From: Aliiroseovarius salicola
GTDB taxonomy: Bacteria; Pseudomonadota; Alphaproteobacteria; Rhodobacterales; Rhodobacteraceae
Length of the DNA: 64,000 bases
Direction of reading: 5' to 3'
Assembly (NCBI RefSeq): GCF_027891095.1
Contig: NZ_JAQIIO010000001.1
Span: forward strand, 536,501-600,500
Part shown: piece after piece, positions 35,330 to 44,756 of the stretch
How positions within the stretch are numbered: position 1 is the first letter of the stretch
How the letters are laid out: each line of letters opens with the position of its first letter
Translations under genes and position numbers: made by a program
Notes under the pieces: model-generated
Seen by the model: the letters and a program-made list of their open reading frames with translations, nothing else
Databases searched by the model: none
What the model was told of the DNA's origin: nothing

Positions 35330-36475
35330 TTAAGAGGTCATCCCATCCCAGAAACTGCGCACCTTCGAAAAGAAGTTCGAGCTTTCCGGGTTGTTCTCTT
35401 CAGACAGTTTTTCAAACTCGCGCAAAAGCTCTTTCTGTTTCGAGGTCAGGTTGACCGGCGTTTCCACCGACAATTCGATATACATGTCGCCGGACGGACC
35501 ACCGCGCAGACCGGGCATGCCTTTTCCGCGCAGACGCATCTGACGGCCAGATTGGCTGCCAGCCGGGATCTTCACCCGAGACCGGCCACCATCAATGGTG
35601 GGTACTTCGATATCCCCACCCATTGCGGCAGAGGTCATTGAGACCGGGATGCGGCAATGCAAGTGCGTGCCTTCACGATCAAAGAGCGCATGGGGTGTGA
35701 CCTCGATGAAGATATAAAGATCACCAGTTGGACCACCCCGCAGCCCCGCCTCGCCTTCACCAGCCAGGCGAATACGCGTGCCGGTTTCCACCCCGGCTGG
35801 GATGTTTACGGACAGCGAGCGTTCTTTTTCCTTGCGACCAGCACCGCCACAGGATTTGCACGGGTTCTTGATCATTTGACCCATGCCCTGACAGGTTGGG
35901 CAGGTACGTTCGACAGTAAAGAAACCTTGCTGTGCGCGAACCTTGCCCATGCCAGAGCAGGTTGGACACATGGTCGGTTCAGCACCGCTTTCAGCACCAG
36001 ACCCGTCACATTCGTCACAGCTGACCGACGTAGGGACGTTGATGGTCTGTTGCAGGCCCGTATAGGCTTCTTCCAGGGTTACACGCAGGTTATAGCGCAG
36101 ATCCGAGCCACGTTGCGCCCGCGACCGGCCACCACCGCCACGTTGTCCGCCCATGAAATCCCCGAAGAGATCGTCGAACACATCGGAAAATGAGCTGGCG
36201 AAATCGCCCTGGCCGCCATATCCACCGCCCGGACGACCACCCATGCCACCCTCGAACGCCGCATGACCATAACGGTCATAGGCGGCTTTCTTGTCGGCAT
36301 CTTTCAACACCTCATAAGCTTCGTTCACTTCTTTGAATTGAGCTTCGGCGTTGGGATTGTCAGAGTTGCGATCCGGGTGCAGCTCTTTTGCCTTCTTGCG
36401 ATAGGCTTTCTTGAGCTCATCAGCAGACGCGCCTTTGGCGGCCCCCAGAACTTCGTAGTAGTCACGTTTTGCCAT
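35330..36475 (-). CDS. dnaJ: Chaperone DnaJ
   Basis: DnaJ is the co-chaperone that delivers substrates to DnaK and stimulates its ATPase. The 381-residue type I protein has the J domain with HPD ([15 protein letters not shown]), a Gly/Phe-rich linker ([15 protein letters not shown]), four zinc-finger repeats ([32 protein letters not shown]), and the C-terminal substrate-binding domains. It is downstream of dnaK, separated by 63 bases with a hairpin that may lower its expression relative to dnaK. Confidence 0.98.
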   Translation of the reverse strand: MAKRDYYEVLGAAKGASADELKKAYRKKAKELHPDRNSDNPNAEAQFKEVNEAYEVLKDADKKAAYDRYGHAAFEGGMGGRPGGGYGGQGDFASSFSDVFDDLFGDFMGGQRGGGGRSRAQRGSDLRYNLRVTLEEAYTGLQQTINVPTSVSCDECDGSGAESGAEPTMCPTCSGMGKVRAQQGFFTVERTCPTCQGMGQMIKNPCKSCGGAGRKEKERSLSVNIPAGVETGTRIRLAGEGEAGLRGGPTGDLYIFIEVTPHALFDREGTHLHCRIPVSMTSAAMGGDIEVPTIDGGRSRVKIPAGSQSGRQMRLRGKGMPGLRGGPSGDMYIELSVETPVNLTSKQKELLREFEKLSEENNPESSNFFSKVRSFWDGMTS

Positions 36476-36496
36476 TAAATTCTCCCTTGGGGAGGG

Positions 36497-36523
36497 GGTT
36501 GGCCCGCACTTGGCAGGCCAACC
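36497..36523 (-). repeat. Hairpin in the dnaK-dnaJ gap
   Basis: GGTTGGCC (36497-36504) and GGCCAACC (36516-36523) form an eight-base-pair stem with an 11-base loop. There is no following T tract, so it is more likely an mRNA-stability or partial-attenuation element than a full terminator. Confidence 0.55.
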
Positions 36524-36538
36524 GTTACCTAGAGAGAC

Positions 36539-38458
36539 TTACGACCGCTTGTCGTTGTCGAGGTCTTCGAAGTCGGCATCTACGATGTCGTCATCAGCGG
36601 CGCGCGGACCGTCTTCGCCTTCCGGCTCTTCACCTTCAGCTTCGGCTTGTTGCGATTTGTAGATCGCTTCGCCAAGCTTCATGGCAGCTTCGGTCACGTT
36701 CTGAACGCCCGCTTTCAGCTTGTCAGCCGTCGCGTCCTCTTTGTCGAGGTCGTCTTTCAGTGCGGCAATGGCCAGCTCGATCGCTTCGATCGTGGTTGGG
36801 TCGACTTTGTCGGCATGCTCTTCCATCGACTTTTCGGTCGAGTGGATCAGGCTTTCGGCCTGGTTGCGAGCCTCAACAAGTTCCTTGCGCTCTTTGTCGG
36901 CCTCGGCGTTGGCTTCAGCGTCTTTCACCATTGCTTCGATGTCGTCATCTGACAGACCGCCCGAGGCTTGGATGGTGATTTTCTGCTCTTTGCCAGTGCC
37001 TTTGTCCTTGGCGCCCACTTCCACGATGCCGTTGGCGTCGATGTCGAAGGTCACTTCGATCTGCGGCAGGCCGCGCGGTGCCGGCGGGATGTCCTCGAGG
37101 TTGAACTGGCCGAGGATCTTGTTGTCGGCGGCCATTTCGCGTTCACCTTGGAACACGCGCAAGGTCACGGCGTTCTGGTGGTCTTCCGCGGTTGAGAAGA
37201 TCTGCGACTTTTTGGTCGGGATCGTGGTGTTGCGGTCGATCAGGCGGGTGAACACGCCACCCAGCGTCTCGATGCCCAGCGACAGCGGGGTCACGTCGAG
37301 CAGCACAACGTCTTTCACGTCACCTTGCAGAACGCCGGCCTGAATGGCGGCGCCCATGGCAACCACTTCGTCCGGGTTCACACCTTTGTGTGGCTCTTTA
37401 CCGAAAAATTTGGTGACCTCTTCGATCACTTTCGGCATGCGGGTCATACCACCCACCAGAACCACTTCGTCAATGTCGCCGGTCGAGAGACCTGCGTCTT
37501 TCAGCGCAGCCTGACAGGGCTTGATCGAGCGTTTGATCAGGTCCGATACGAGGCTCTCCAGCTTGGCGCGGGTCAGTTTCATGACCATGTGCAGCGGGGC
37601 ACCATCAGCGCCCATCGAGATGAACGGCTGGTTGATTTCGGTCTGTGAGGCCGACGACAGCTCGATCTTGGCTTTTTCAGCGGCTTCTTTCAGGCGCTGC
37701 AGGGCCATCTTGTCTTTCGACAGGTCGACCTGGTTTTCCTTTTTGAACTCATCGACCAGATACTGGACGATGCGCATGTCGAAGTCTTCACCACCGAGGA
37801 AGGTGTCACCGTTGGTCGATTTTACTTCAAACAGGCCATCGTCGATTTCCAGGATGGTCACGTCGAAGGTACCACCACCAAGGTCATAGACCGCGATGGT
37901 CTGGGTCTGCTCTTTGTCCAAACCGTAGGCCAGAGCGGCGGCGGTCGGTTCGTTGATGATACGCAGCACTTCGAGGCCAGCAATCTTGCCGGCGTCTTTG
38001 GTGGCCTGACGCTGGGCGTCGTTGAAGTAAGCAGGAACGGTGATGACCGCTTGGGTCACGTCTTCGCCGAGGTATGATTCAGCGGTTTCTTTCATCTTAC
38101 CAAGAATAAAGGCCGAGATTTGCGAGGGCGAATACTTCTGGCCAGCGGCCTCAACCCATGCGTCACCATTACCACCATCAACGATGGAATAGGGGACGAG
38201 TTTCTTGTCTTTCTCGACAGCCGGGTCCTGCATGTTGCGGCCAATCAGGCGCTTTACAGCAAACACAGTGTTGTCGGGGTTGGTGACGGCCTGACGTTTG
38301 GCGGGTTGACCAACAAGGCGTTCTTCGTCCTTGAAGGCAACAATTGAAGGCGTCGTACGTGCGCCTTCTGCGTTTTCAATTACTCGCGGTTGCGAGCCGT
38401 CCATGATGGCGACACAGGAGTTGGTGGTCCCGAGGTCAATACCAATGACTTTGGCCAT
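36539..38458 (-). CDS. dnaK: Chaperone DnaK (Hsp70)
   Basis: DnaK is the ATP-driven Hsp70 chaperone. The 639-residue protein starts at [14 protein letters not shown]; the ATG at 38458 has AGAGGA eight bases upstream, better than an in-frame TTG two codons earlier. Hallmarks are [31 protein letters not shown] and the linker/substrate-binding region [17 protein letters not shown]. The acidic C terminus ends in [16 protein letters not shown]. It heads the dnaK-dnaJ operon and has a heat-shock-like promoter upstream. Confidence 0.98.
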   Translation of the reverse strand: MAKVIGIDLGTTNSCVAIMDGSQPRVIENAEGARTTPSIVAFKDEERLVGQPAKRQAVTNPDNTVFAVKRLIGRNMQDPAVEKDKKLVPYSIVDGGNGDAWVEAAGQKYSPSQISAFILGKMKETAESYLGEDVTQAVITVPAYFNDAQRQATKDAGKIAGLEVLRIINEPTAAALAYGLDKEQTQTIAVYDLGGGTFDVTILEIDDGLFEVKSTNGDTFLGGEDFDMRIVQYLVDEFKKENQVDLSKDKMALQRLKEAAEKAKIELSSASQTEINQPFISMGADGAPLHMVMKLTRAKLESLVSDLIKRSIKPCQAALKDAGLSTGDIDEVVLVGGMTRMPKVIEEVTKFFGKEPHKGVNPDEVVAMGAAIQAGVLQGDVKDVVLLDVTPLSLGIETLGGVFTRLIDRNTTIPTKKSQIFSTAEDHQNAVTLRVFQGEREMAADNKILGQFNLEDIPPAPRGLPQIEVTFDIDANGIVEVGAKDKGTGKEQKITIQASGGLSDDDIEAMVKDAEANAEADKERKELVEARNQAESLIHSTEKSMEEHADKVDPTTIEAIELAIAALKDDLDKEDATADKLKAGVQNVTEAAMKLGEAIYKSQQAEAEGEEPEGEDGPRAADDDIVDADFEDLDNDKRS

Positions 38459-38568
38459 GCTCAAAATCCTCTTCTAGGCGATGTTGAAGGAACCGGCCTT
38501 GCGAAGCACCGGCCCCTGATCCCAATTTTCAAGCCGGAAACGGATCGTCCAATCCCGGCGTCGAAGCG

Positions 38569-38598
38569 TATATAAGTAGGCTGAATGGGTGCTGCAAG
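38569..38598 (-). promoter_or_regulatory. Candidate heat-shock-type promoter of dnaK
   Basis: On the minus strand CTTGCA (38593-38598) and TATATA (38569-38574) are 18 bases apart, about 110 bases before the dnaK ATG. The CTTG core and spacing match the element upstream of hslV, supporting shared RpoH-type control. Confidence 0.5.
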
Positions 38599-38667
38599 CG
38601 TTCAAACACAGCGTTCTGCGCAAAAAAGCGAGTCATTTTCAGTGTTTTGGCAATGAAAGCGTAAGAA

Positions 38668-39270
38668 ATGGAAGCAATGGATCTGGGCGGGGCAAAACTT
38701 TTCAAGCACATGCTGGATCGGAACCAGCAGGAAGTGGTGGTCAATCGGGTCCGTGATGTTGTGGCCCAAGTGCCACTTTTTCATCCGGTCACCGCGTCTG
38801 GCAGGCGAATGTCGGTACGGATGACTTCGTGTGGGCGATTGGGTTGGGTCAGTGACCGGCAGGGATATCGCTATGAAACGCACCATCCGAATGGAACATC
38901 GTGGCCCAAGATCCCGGATGAGATTCAGGACGTGTGGAAACAGGTGTCTGACTGTGACGTGGTACCGGACAGCTGCCTGCTGAATTTCTATGGTGAAGGG
39001 GCGAAAATGGGCATGCATCAGGACCGGGACGAAGGGGATTTCAGTTTTCCGGTTGTGTCGATCAGCCTCGGGGATGACGCGCTGTTTCGTATCGGAGGCA
39101 CCGCGCGGGGAGGCAAGACGCAATCAGCCTGGCTGGGATCGGGGGATGTGCTGGTGTTGAAAGGTGCGGCCCGGCTGGCCTATCACGGCATTGACCGGCT
39201 GCGGTTTCGCTCAAGTGATCTGCTTAAGGATCATGGACGGATCAATTTGACCCTGCGTGTGGTGCGATGA
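38668..39270 (+). CDS. alkB: Alpha-ketoglutarate-dependent dioxygenase AlkB
   Basis: AlkB repairs methylated bases in DNA and RNA by oxidative demethylation. The 200-residue protein has the Fe(II) ligands HQD in KMGMHQDRDEGDFSFPVVS and a distal histidine in LAYHGIDRLRF. The 2-oxoglutarate-binding arginines are in RINLTLRVV, and NFYGEGAKMG is the usual NxYxxGxxMG motif. An alternative start lies three codons downstream (38677). The gene is divergent from dnaK with a 209-base gap. Confidence 0.94.
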   Translation: MEAMDLGGAKLFKHMLDRNQQEVVVNRVRDVVAQVPLFHPVTASGRRMSVRMTSCGRLGWVSDRQGYRYETHHPNGTSWPKIPDEIQDVWKQVSDCDVVPDSCLLNFYGEGAKMGMHQDRDEGDFSFPVVSISLGDDALFRIGGTARGGKTQSAWLGSGDVLVLKGAARLAYHGIDRLRFRSSDLLKDHGRINLTLRVVR

Positions 39271-39276
39271 GGTTGG

Positions 39277-39903
39277 TCAGCGCGGAGTAATGGAGCAGCA
39301 CCCGGAAAGGGCCTCTTGTCCGTCAACTGTATCAAGCAGAATGTCCACACTCAGACCATATCCACGATCCGACATGCCATCGTGACACTCTTCGCGGCGC
39401 AGGTTCATCAGCGTTTCGCGGGGCCCGTCCTCGCCGCGCATCCAGTAACGGTCAGGTCGCCCGGATGTCATTGTGGTCATCGAGAGGCGAAAGTGTTGTT
39501 CCCCTTCATCCATACGCTCAAGAACCAGCGTGTCTTCGCCACTGCCATGCAGGTCCCAGAAGGGTTCTGTCCCATAGCAATCAAGCGGCCAGGGCATCAT
39601 CCCCCAGTCCTGGCCGGGCTGGCGCGCGAGATATCGAAGAGAGACCCAGCCCGCCCGCTCATCAATATTCACCATGCCCCAAGTCAGGTCGCTGGAAATG
39701 GATACGATTTCGATCCCAGTGCGATCAGGAGGAAAAGCGCCCAAAATTTCGGCGCCGGTAGTGGGGTGCTCGCGGACATTCAGAACATCGTCAGAAGCTA
39801 CATTTGAGACATCGTATAGCGCAGGATAGGAATCGGGCATTGCCGCGACGGGTATGAGCCACAGAAAAAGCGATGCCAGGAACCTCAACCGCGCGCGCCC
39901 CAA
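39277..39903 (-). CDS. Exported SH3-domain protein
   Basis: This is a 208-residue protein with a signal peptide (RFLASLFLWLIPVAAMPDS). A bacterial SH3 domain spans roughly residues 25-92: VLNVREHPTTGAEILGAF and WGMVNIDERAGWVSLRYL. The C-terminal half contains four cysteines and the segment CYGTEPFWDLHGSGED, recalling small exported proteins of unknown function. The start overlaps the end of the upstream ABC permease gene by 19 bases, so the two may be co-transcribed; a role in the envelope is likely but unspecified. Confidence 0.78.
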   Translation of the reverse strand: MGRARLRFLASLFLWLIPVAAMPDSYPALYDVSNVASDDVLNVREHPTTGAEILGAFPPDRTGIEIVSISSDLTWGMVNIDERAGWVSLRYLARQPGQDWGMMPWPLDCYGTEPFWDLHGSGEDTLVLERMDEGEQHFRLSMTTMTSGRPDRYWMRGEDGPRETLMNLRREECHDGMSDRGYGLSVDILLDTVDGQEALSGCCSITPR

Positions 39904-40709
39904 CTGACGGAAGCATGTCTGCGCGAATAATGTTCCCCCAACAGCCCGATCACCAGCAGCACGAGTGACAGGTAAAACGGATAGGACGTCGATGAATAAT
40001 GTGGATTGTAGTTCACAAAGACATATCCACGCGCCTGGTCAATAATGTGAAACAGTGGGTTCCAGGAAAACATCACAATCATGGAAGACGGCAGGGTGTT
40101 CGCCAGAAACATTTTGCCGGATGCAATCATATTGGCGCGGGTGTAAATCTGTCTCGCCATAGAAGAAAGCTGCGGGAACCATGGCTTTAACGCCAGAAAC
40201 ACCATTCCCACGCATATTCCAGAGAACCACGCCATCACCAACATGGCGGCCGCCCCCTTCATATTATAGAATTCGACATTATCGGTTATGAGATCATAGA
40301 CCACCAATACCGCACCCACTGACAGGAACTGGATGTAAAGCGCCCCTAATGAGGCCGAGGCAATTGCGACAAATGTATTCATGGGTGCATGCAGTATCAT
40401 CGAGGAAGTTGGACCCCCTGACCCAGCAACCGCACCCACGGATTTAATATGGGTCATGTAAAGGAAGATCCCGGACAGGAGGTAAAGAACAAAGTCCCCC
40501 TGAATCTTCACCCTGTCGCGGCCTAGAAGCGTGAACATCAGGTAAAATATTACAACCAGCATCATGGTTTGCATGATATTGATCAGGAGCGCGATGAGAG
40601 CGTTAGAATGCGACTGTCGAACAGATTGCACGGTTGCGACATAGATCACCTCACACATCGAGATGGCCGCTTCGAATCGCGATCGGTTTTGCCTGGTAGC
40701 CTGAAACAT
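39885..40709 (-). CDS. ABC-2 type permease, polysaccharide-export-like
   Basis: This is a 274-residue integral membrane protein with about six hydrophobic helices, for example LIALLINIMQTMMLVVIFYL and FYLSLVLLVIGLLGEHY at the C terminus. The pattern, including FMFTLLGR-like FYLMFTLLGRDRVKI and the SWNPLFHIIDQARG segment, matches KpsM/RfbA-type exporters of surface polysaccharides. The usual ATPase partner is not adjacent. The gene is divergent from cysQ and close to a glycan cluster, so export of a surface glycan is a reasonable inference. Confidence 0.8.
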   Translation of the reverse strand: MFQATRQNRSRFEAAISMCEVIYVATVQSVRQSHSNALIALLINIMQTMMLVVIFYLMFTLLGRDRVKIQGDFVLYLLSGIFLYMTHIKSVGAVAGSGGPTSSMILHAPMNTFVAIASASLGALYIQFLSVGAVLVVYDLITDNVEFYNMKGAAAMLVMAWFSGICVGMVFLALKPWFPQLSSMARQIYTRANMIASGKMFLANTLPSSMIVMFSWNPLFHIIDQARGYVFVNYNPHYSSTSYPFYLSLVLLVIGLLGEHYSRRHASVSWGARG

Positions 40710-40840
40710 CAGATGATCTATTTGCCTCTTTTATGCATCAATTTAACTGGGAATTCTTGCTGTTCCTTTACCTTGAAACCATAAGAGAGGTTATAAAACA
40801 TGGCAACAACGCCGATTGATGCAAAATAGGAGCGACCCCG

Positions 40841-41638
40841 TTGGATTTTGACCGATTAGAGAAGGTCATGCGCCGTCTGGCCCTTGAGGCCGGAGAGGTG
40901 ATCATGGAGATTTACAATTCCGATGATTTTGAAGTGAAATCAAAATCCGACGACAGCCCGGTTACGGCTGCAGATGAGGCGGCAGATGCTCTGATCTCTA
41001 AAGGCCTGCGCGAAGCATTTCCGGAGGTGCTGCTTGTCACCGAGGAGCAAGCTGACAGCCACGCACAAAAGGCCGATGAATTCCTGATCGTCGATCCGTT
41101 GGATGGCACAAAAGAGTTCATTCATCGCCGTGGCGATTTCACCGTAAACATCGCCTATGTGAAAGATGGTAACCCGATCCGAGGCGTCGTTTATGCGCCA
41201 GCACGTGATCGTATGTTCTTTACCCGCGCCGATGGGCAAAGCGTCGAAGAGATGGGGCCCTTTGACAAAGGTGCGCTGGGCGAGGTGAAAGAAATCAATG
41301 TTTCCACCCCGGATAATGACGCGTTGATGGTCGTGGCATCAAAATCGCACCGGGATCAGGCCACTGATGACTACATCAACAAATATCAGGTGAAGGACAG
41401 TCGATCCGCTGGATCGAGCCTGAAATTCTGTCTGGTCGCCACAGGAGAAGCGGATATTTACCCCCGCGTTGGCCGCACGATGGAATGGGACACAGCAGCG
41501 GGCCATGCTGTGTTGAACGGAGCTGGTGGTGCTGTTGTGCGCTTTGACGATCATTCTCCGCTGACCTATGGCAAGCCGATTTATGAAAACCCGTTTTTCA
41601 TCGCCTATGCCAAGGGTGTGGATCTGAAACCCGCCTGA
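40841..41638 (+). CDS. cysQ: 3'(2'),5'-bisphosphate nucleotidase CysQ
   Basis: CysQ removes the 3'-phosphate from PAP, the by-product of PAPS use by sulfotransferases and PAPS reductase. The 265-residue protein has the inositol-monophosphatase-family metal motif VDPLDGTKEF and the second motif EWDTAAGHAVLNGAGG, plus SDDSPVTAADEAAD. The start is a TTG at 40841 with AGGAG about eight bases upstream. It is followed after eight bases by a kdsB-family gene and lies 6 kb from a sulfotransferase gene, consistent with local sulfation chemistry. Confidence 0.9.
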   Translation: MDFDRLEKVMRRLALEAGEVIMEIYNSDDFEVKSKSDDSPVTAADEAADALISKGLREAFPEVLLVTEEQADSHAQKADEFLIVDPLDGTKEFIHRRGDFTVNIAYVKDGNPIRGVVYAPARDRMFFTRADGQSVEEMGPFDKGALGEVKEINVSTPDNDALMVVASKSHRDQATDDYINKYQVKDSRSAGSSLKFCLVATGEADIYPRVGRTMEWDTAAGHAVLNGAGGAVVRFDDHSPLTYGKPIYENPFFIAYAKGVDLKPA

Positions 41639-41646
41639 GCCATTCC

Positions 41647-42450
41647 GTGAAAACCCTTCTTGTCATCCCCGCCCGCTATGCCTCGATCCGCTACCCCGGA
41701 AAGGCGCTTGCGCCCCTGAAGGGAGCGACAGGTGTGGTCAAGCCGCTTATCCAGCGGTCTTGGGAAGCTGCGCAAGCCGTGGCGGGGATTGACCGGGTTG
41801 TCGTGGCCACGGATGACAGCCGGATATCTGAGGTGGCTGAAGCGTTCGGGGCAGAAGTTGTGATGACCTCCGCGAGCTGTGCGAATGGGACAGAACGGTG
41901 CGCAGAAGCGTTCGATAAGTTGGGGAATGGCTATGATGTGGTGGTGAACCTCCAAGGGGATGCACCACTCACTCCACCCTGGTTCATTGAAGATCTGGTA
42001 GCCGGATTGAAAATCCACCCGACCGCCGAGGTGGCCACGCCGGTTCTGCGATGCACGGGGCAGGCGCTTGCAGATTTTATTGAGGATCGGCGCGCTGGGC
42101 GGGTCGGAGGCACCACGGTTGTATTCGGGGCAGAGGGCAAAGCGCTCTACTTTTCCAAAGAGGTTATTCCCCACGTGGAAGGGGTAGGTATCGACCGAAA
42201 CTCCCCCTCACCGGTGTTTCATCATGTGGGAGTATACGCCTACCGGCCATCCGCTCTTGCGGCCTATCCGCATTGGACTGTCGGCCCACTGGAGCGGCTG
42301 GAAGGATTGGAGCAGCTGCGGTTCTTGGAGCGCGAGCGCCCCGTGCAATGTGTCGAGGTCGATGCCCGGGGGCGGCAATTCTGGGAGCTGAATAATCCTG
42401 AAGATGTGGCCCGGATTGAGGCCATGTTGTCAGATATGGAGATTGAGTAG
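41647..42450 (+). CDS. kdsB: 3-deoxy-manno-octulosonate cytidylyltransferase
   Basis: KdsB activates Kdo as CMP-Kdo for lipopolysaccharide or capsule. The 267-residue protein has the cytidylyltransferase N terminus LLVIPARYASIRYPGKAL, VVVATDDSRI, NGTERCAEAF, NLQGDAPLTPPWFIEDL and the C-terminal EQLRFLERERPVQCVEV. The start is a GTG at 41647 just eight bases after the cysQ stop. NLQGD-APLT differs slightly from the usual NLQGDEPLI, so a related sugar acid cannot be excluded. Confidence 0.86.
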   Translation: MKTLLVIPARYASIRYPGKALAPLKGATGVVKPLIQRSWEAAQAVAGIDRVVVATDDSRISEVAEAFGAEVVMTSASCANGTERCAEAFDKLGNGYDVVVNLQGDAPLTPPWFIEDLVAGLKIHPTAEVATPVLRCTGQALADFIEDRRAGRVGGTTVVFGAEGKALYFSKEVIPHVEGVGIDRNSPSPVFHHVGVYAYRPSALAAYPHWTVGPLERLEGLEQLRFLERERPVQCVEVDARGRQFWELNNPEDVARIEAMLSDMEIE

Positions 42451-42576
42451 AAAGAGCCAGTGTGGGTGATGACATAATTGTCTGGTTAAGGCATAATTCT
42501 ACCCAGACGAATATCAGCAGTGTGGTGGCAAGTGGGTTTCTTCCCTGATTGGTTTGCCCTAGATAGATCGTGACGA

Positions 42577-42596
42577 TGTCAGAATTAGATCTGACA
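42577..42596. promoter_or_regulatory. Operator-like inverted repeat upstream of galU
   Basis: TGTCAGA (42577-42583) and TCTGACA (42590-42596) form a perfect seven-base inverted repeat with a six-base spacer, centred about 80 bases before the galU ATG. It could bind a dimeric regulator of the glycan cluster; the cognate protein is unknown. Confidence 0.4.
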
Positions 42597-42665
42597 AGTA
42601 AATAATAATATCCTGCCACACTCTTTTTGCGAGAGATTGGCGGAAAGTTAGATGGGACAAGTTAA

Positions 42666-43559
42666 ATGAAGCGCAAAGTTACAAAAGCCATCTTTCCAGT
42701 TGCTGGATTGGGCACGCGTTTTCTTCCTGCAACAAAATCCATTCCTAAGGAAATTATGACTTTGGTTGATCGTCCGTTGATCCAATACGCGATTGATGAG
42801 GCGCGGGCCGCAGGTATCAAGGAATTCATATTCGTGACCTCGCGTGGCAAAGGTGCGCTGGAGGACTATTTCGACAATTCCCCAGTGCTTGAGCAAGAGC
42901 TACGGAAAAAGGGTAAAAATGATCTCCTTGAGGTTTTGAAAGACACCAATATGGAGTCCGGGGCCATCGCCTATATTCGTCAACATAAGGCGCTTGGTCT
43001 TGGTCATGCGGTCTGGTGTGCGCGGCGCTTGATTGCCAATGAACCCTTTGCAGTTATCTTGCCGGACGATGTGATTGCCGCTGAAAAGCCGTGCCTGCAG
43101 CAAATGGTCGAAGCTTATGAGGAAACGGGTGGCTGCATGGTTGCCGCAATGGAGGTTCCTCCTGAAAAGGCTTCCGCCTATGGTGTTCTGGATGTGAAGG
43201 AAGATCTCGGTGCCATGGTTTCGACGCGTGGCATGGTTGAGAAACCTTCGGTCGATGAAGCGCCGTCAAATCTTGCAGTGATCGGTCGCTATATCCTGAC
43301 CCCTGATGTTCTGCGCAGCATAAACAAAATCAAAAGCGGTGCAGGGGGCGAGATCCAACTCACCGATGCAATTGCCGAAGAGTTGAATCAAGGGCGCGAG
43401 GTCTATGGTTATCGGTTCCGTGGGCAACGTTTTGATTGCGGCTCCAAAGCTGGATTCTTGCAAGCAACTGTGTCCTTTGGTCTGGCGCGTGACGAGTTGC
43501 GGGATGAGTTTTCGGGCTATCTCAACGATTTGATCACACAGCAAAAGGCAGCCGAGTAA
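42666..43559 (+). CDS. galU: UTP-glucose-1-phosphate uridylyltransferase
   Basis: GalU makes UDP-glucose for surface polysaccharides. The 297-residue protein has KAIFPVAGLGTRFLPATKS with the nucleotide-binding loop, VDRPLIQYAIDEARAAGI, GLGHAVWCARRLI and LPDDVI, and the C-terminal RGQRFDCGSKAGFLQA. It lies downstream of a 215-base gap with an operator-like repeat and six bases before a glycosyltransferase gene, so it probably heads the glycan cluster. Confidence 0.96.
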   Translation: MKRKVTKAIFPVAGLGTRFLPATKSIPKEIMTLVDRPLIQYAIDEARAAGIKEFIFVTSRGKGALEDYFDNSPVLEQELRKKGKNDLLEVLKDTNMESGAIAYIRQHKALGLGHAVWCARRLIANEPFAVILPDDVIAAEKPCLQQMVEAYEETGGCMVAAMEVPPEKASAYGVLDVKEDLGAMVSTRGMVEKPSVDEAPSNLAVIGRYILTPDVLRSINKIKSGAGGEIQLTDAIAEELNQGREVYGYRFRGQRFDCGSKAGFLQATVSFGLARDELRDEFSGYLNDLITQQKAAE

Positions 43560-43565
43560 GCCTGT

Positions 43566-44603
43566 ATGGCTGCTGGCGTCTCAGCGCTCTGGTCTGCGTA
43601 TCGGATGCGTCTGAAGCGTCGGCGGCTGCTATTGCGAGCGATCCGGTCGCGCCACCAGCTCGACGTGGTGGTTGATCGTACTGCGACTATCCCTCCGGGA
43701 CAAATATTGGCCTTCACCACGCTGCGCAATGAAATGCAGCGCCTGCCTCATTTTCTGGAACATTATCGAAATCTCGGCATTGGTCATTTCCTGATGGTGG
43801 CCAATGATTGCAGCGACGGCACTCAAGAGTTTTTAACTGAGCAACCCGATGTATCTCTCTGGCGTACAGATGCCAGCTACAAAGCCTCAAGGTTTGGTGT
43901 AGATTGGTTGAATTGGCTGCAATTTCGATTTGGCAACGCGAAATGGTGTCTGACCGTGGATGTGGATGAGATCCTTATTTATCCTCACTGGCAAACACGT
44001 GACCTGCATGCCTTGACGGCGCGCCTTGAGCTGTCTGGTGCGAATGCGCTGGGGGCCATGATGCTCGATCTCTACCCGAAAGGACCACTTGGGGCGGGAA
44101 CATATTCAGCTGGTCAGGAACCTACAGAGCTTCTCAATTGGTTTGACCCATCACCCTATCGCGCAACGAGGCAGATGCCGATGCAAAACCTCTGGCTGCA
44201 GGGGGGCGCGCGTGAACGGATGTTCTTTGCGGATTGTCCTGAACGTGGGCCAACCCTGAACAAGCTACCTCTGGTAAAGTGGAACAGGCGTTTTGCTTAT
44301 GCCAACTCCACTCATTCGGCGTTACCCCCGAAGTTGAATCTGGAATGGAGCGGTCCCAAAGCCATATCGGGGGACGCCCGGCTGTCCGGGGTCCTTTTGC
44401 ACACGAAATTTCTGCCTGACATTGTTGAGCGGTCGCAAGAAGAAAAGCAGCGTGGCCAACATTTTGGTCAGCCAGACCAGCATGATGCCTATTATGACGG
44501 TGTGGTTGGTGCACCTGACATGTGGTATGATCATGCGGTGCTCTATCAGGGATGGAAACAGCTCTGCGCGCTTGGCTTGATGTCGACCGGAGAGTGGAAT
44601 TAA
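43566..44603 (+). CDS. Glycosyltransferase family 2-like protein (paralogue 1)
   Basis: This is a 345-residue protein of the GT2-like type found in alphaproteobacterial surface-glycan loci. A basic N terminus (RMRLKRRRLLLRAIRSR) precedes ILAFTTLRNEMQRLPHFLEH, LMVANDCSDGTQEFL, and the acidic DxD-type motif LTVDVDEILIYP. The acceptor and donor are unknown. It resembles the downstream gene at 44757 along its whole length, so they arose by duplication. It directly follows galU and is probably in the same operon. Confidence 0.82.
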   Translation: MAAGVSALWSAYRMRLKRRRLLLRAIRSRHQLDVVVDRTATIPPGQILAFTTLRNEMQRLPHFLEHYRNLGIGHFLMVANDCSDGTQEFLTEQPDVSLWRTDASYKASRFGVDWLNWLQFRFGNAKWCLTVDVDEILIYPHWQTRDLHALTARLELSGANALGAMMLDLYPKGPLGAGTYSAGQEPTELLNWFDPSPYRATRQMPMQNLWLQGGARERMFFADCPERGPTLNKLPLVKWNRRFAYANSTHSALPPKLNLEWSGPKAISGDARLSGVLLHTKFLPDIVERSQEEKQRGQHFGQPDQHDAYYDGVVGAPDMWYDHAVLYQGWKQLCALGLMSTGEWN

Positions 44604-44636
44604 AGCCATTTAAAACAGTTTACCGGCAGATTTGTC

Positions 44637-44674
44637 ACATGTATGGATGAATCTAAGCTATTGTTCATACATGT
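44637..44674. repeat. Inverted repeat between the two glycosyltransferase genes
   Basis: ACATGTATG (44637-44645) and CATACATGT (44666-44674) form a nine-base inverted repeat separated by 20 bases, in the 153-base gap. There is no T tract, so it could be an operator or a stable mRNA hairpin. Confidence 0.45.
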
Positions 44675-44756
44675 AGTTCAATACGGAAGAGCAATGGCTT
44701 GAACCGTGGGTGCAATGGGCAGTTATTTGGTAGGCAGAGCATAGGCAGGATATCGG

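Noticed and set aside
42571-42600. A lux-type quorum-sensing box before galU
   Set aside because: Only one half resembles such boxes and no luxR/luxI gene is in the window; kept only as an unassigned inverted repeat.
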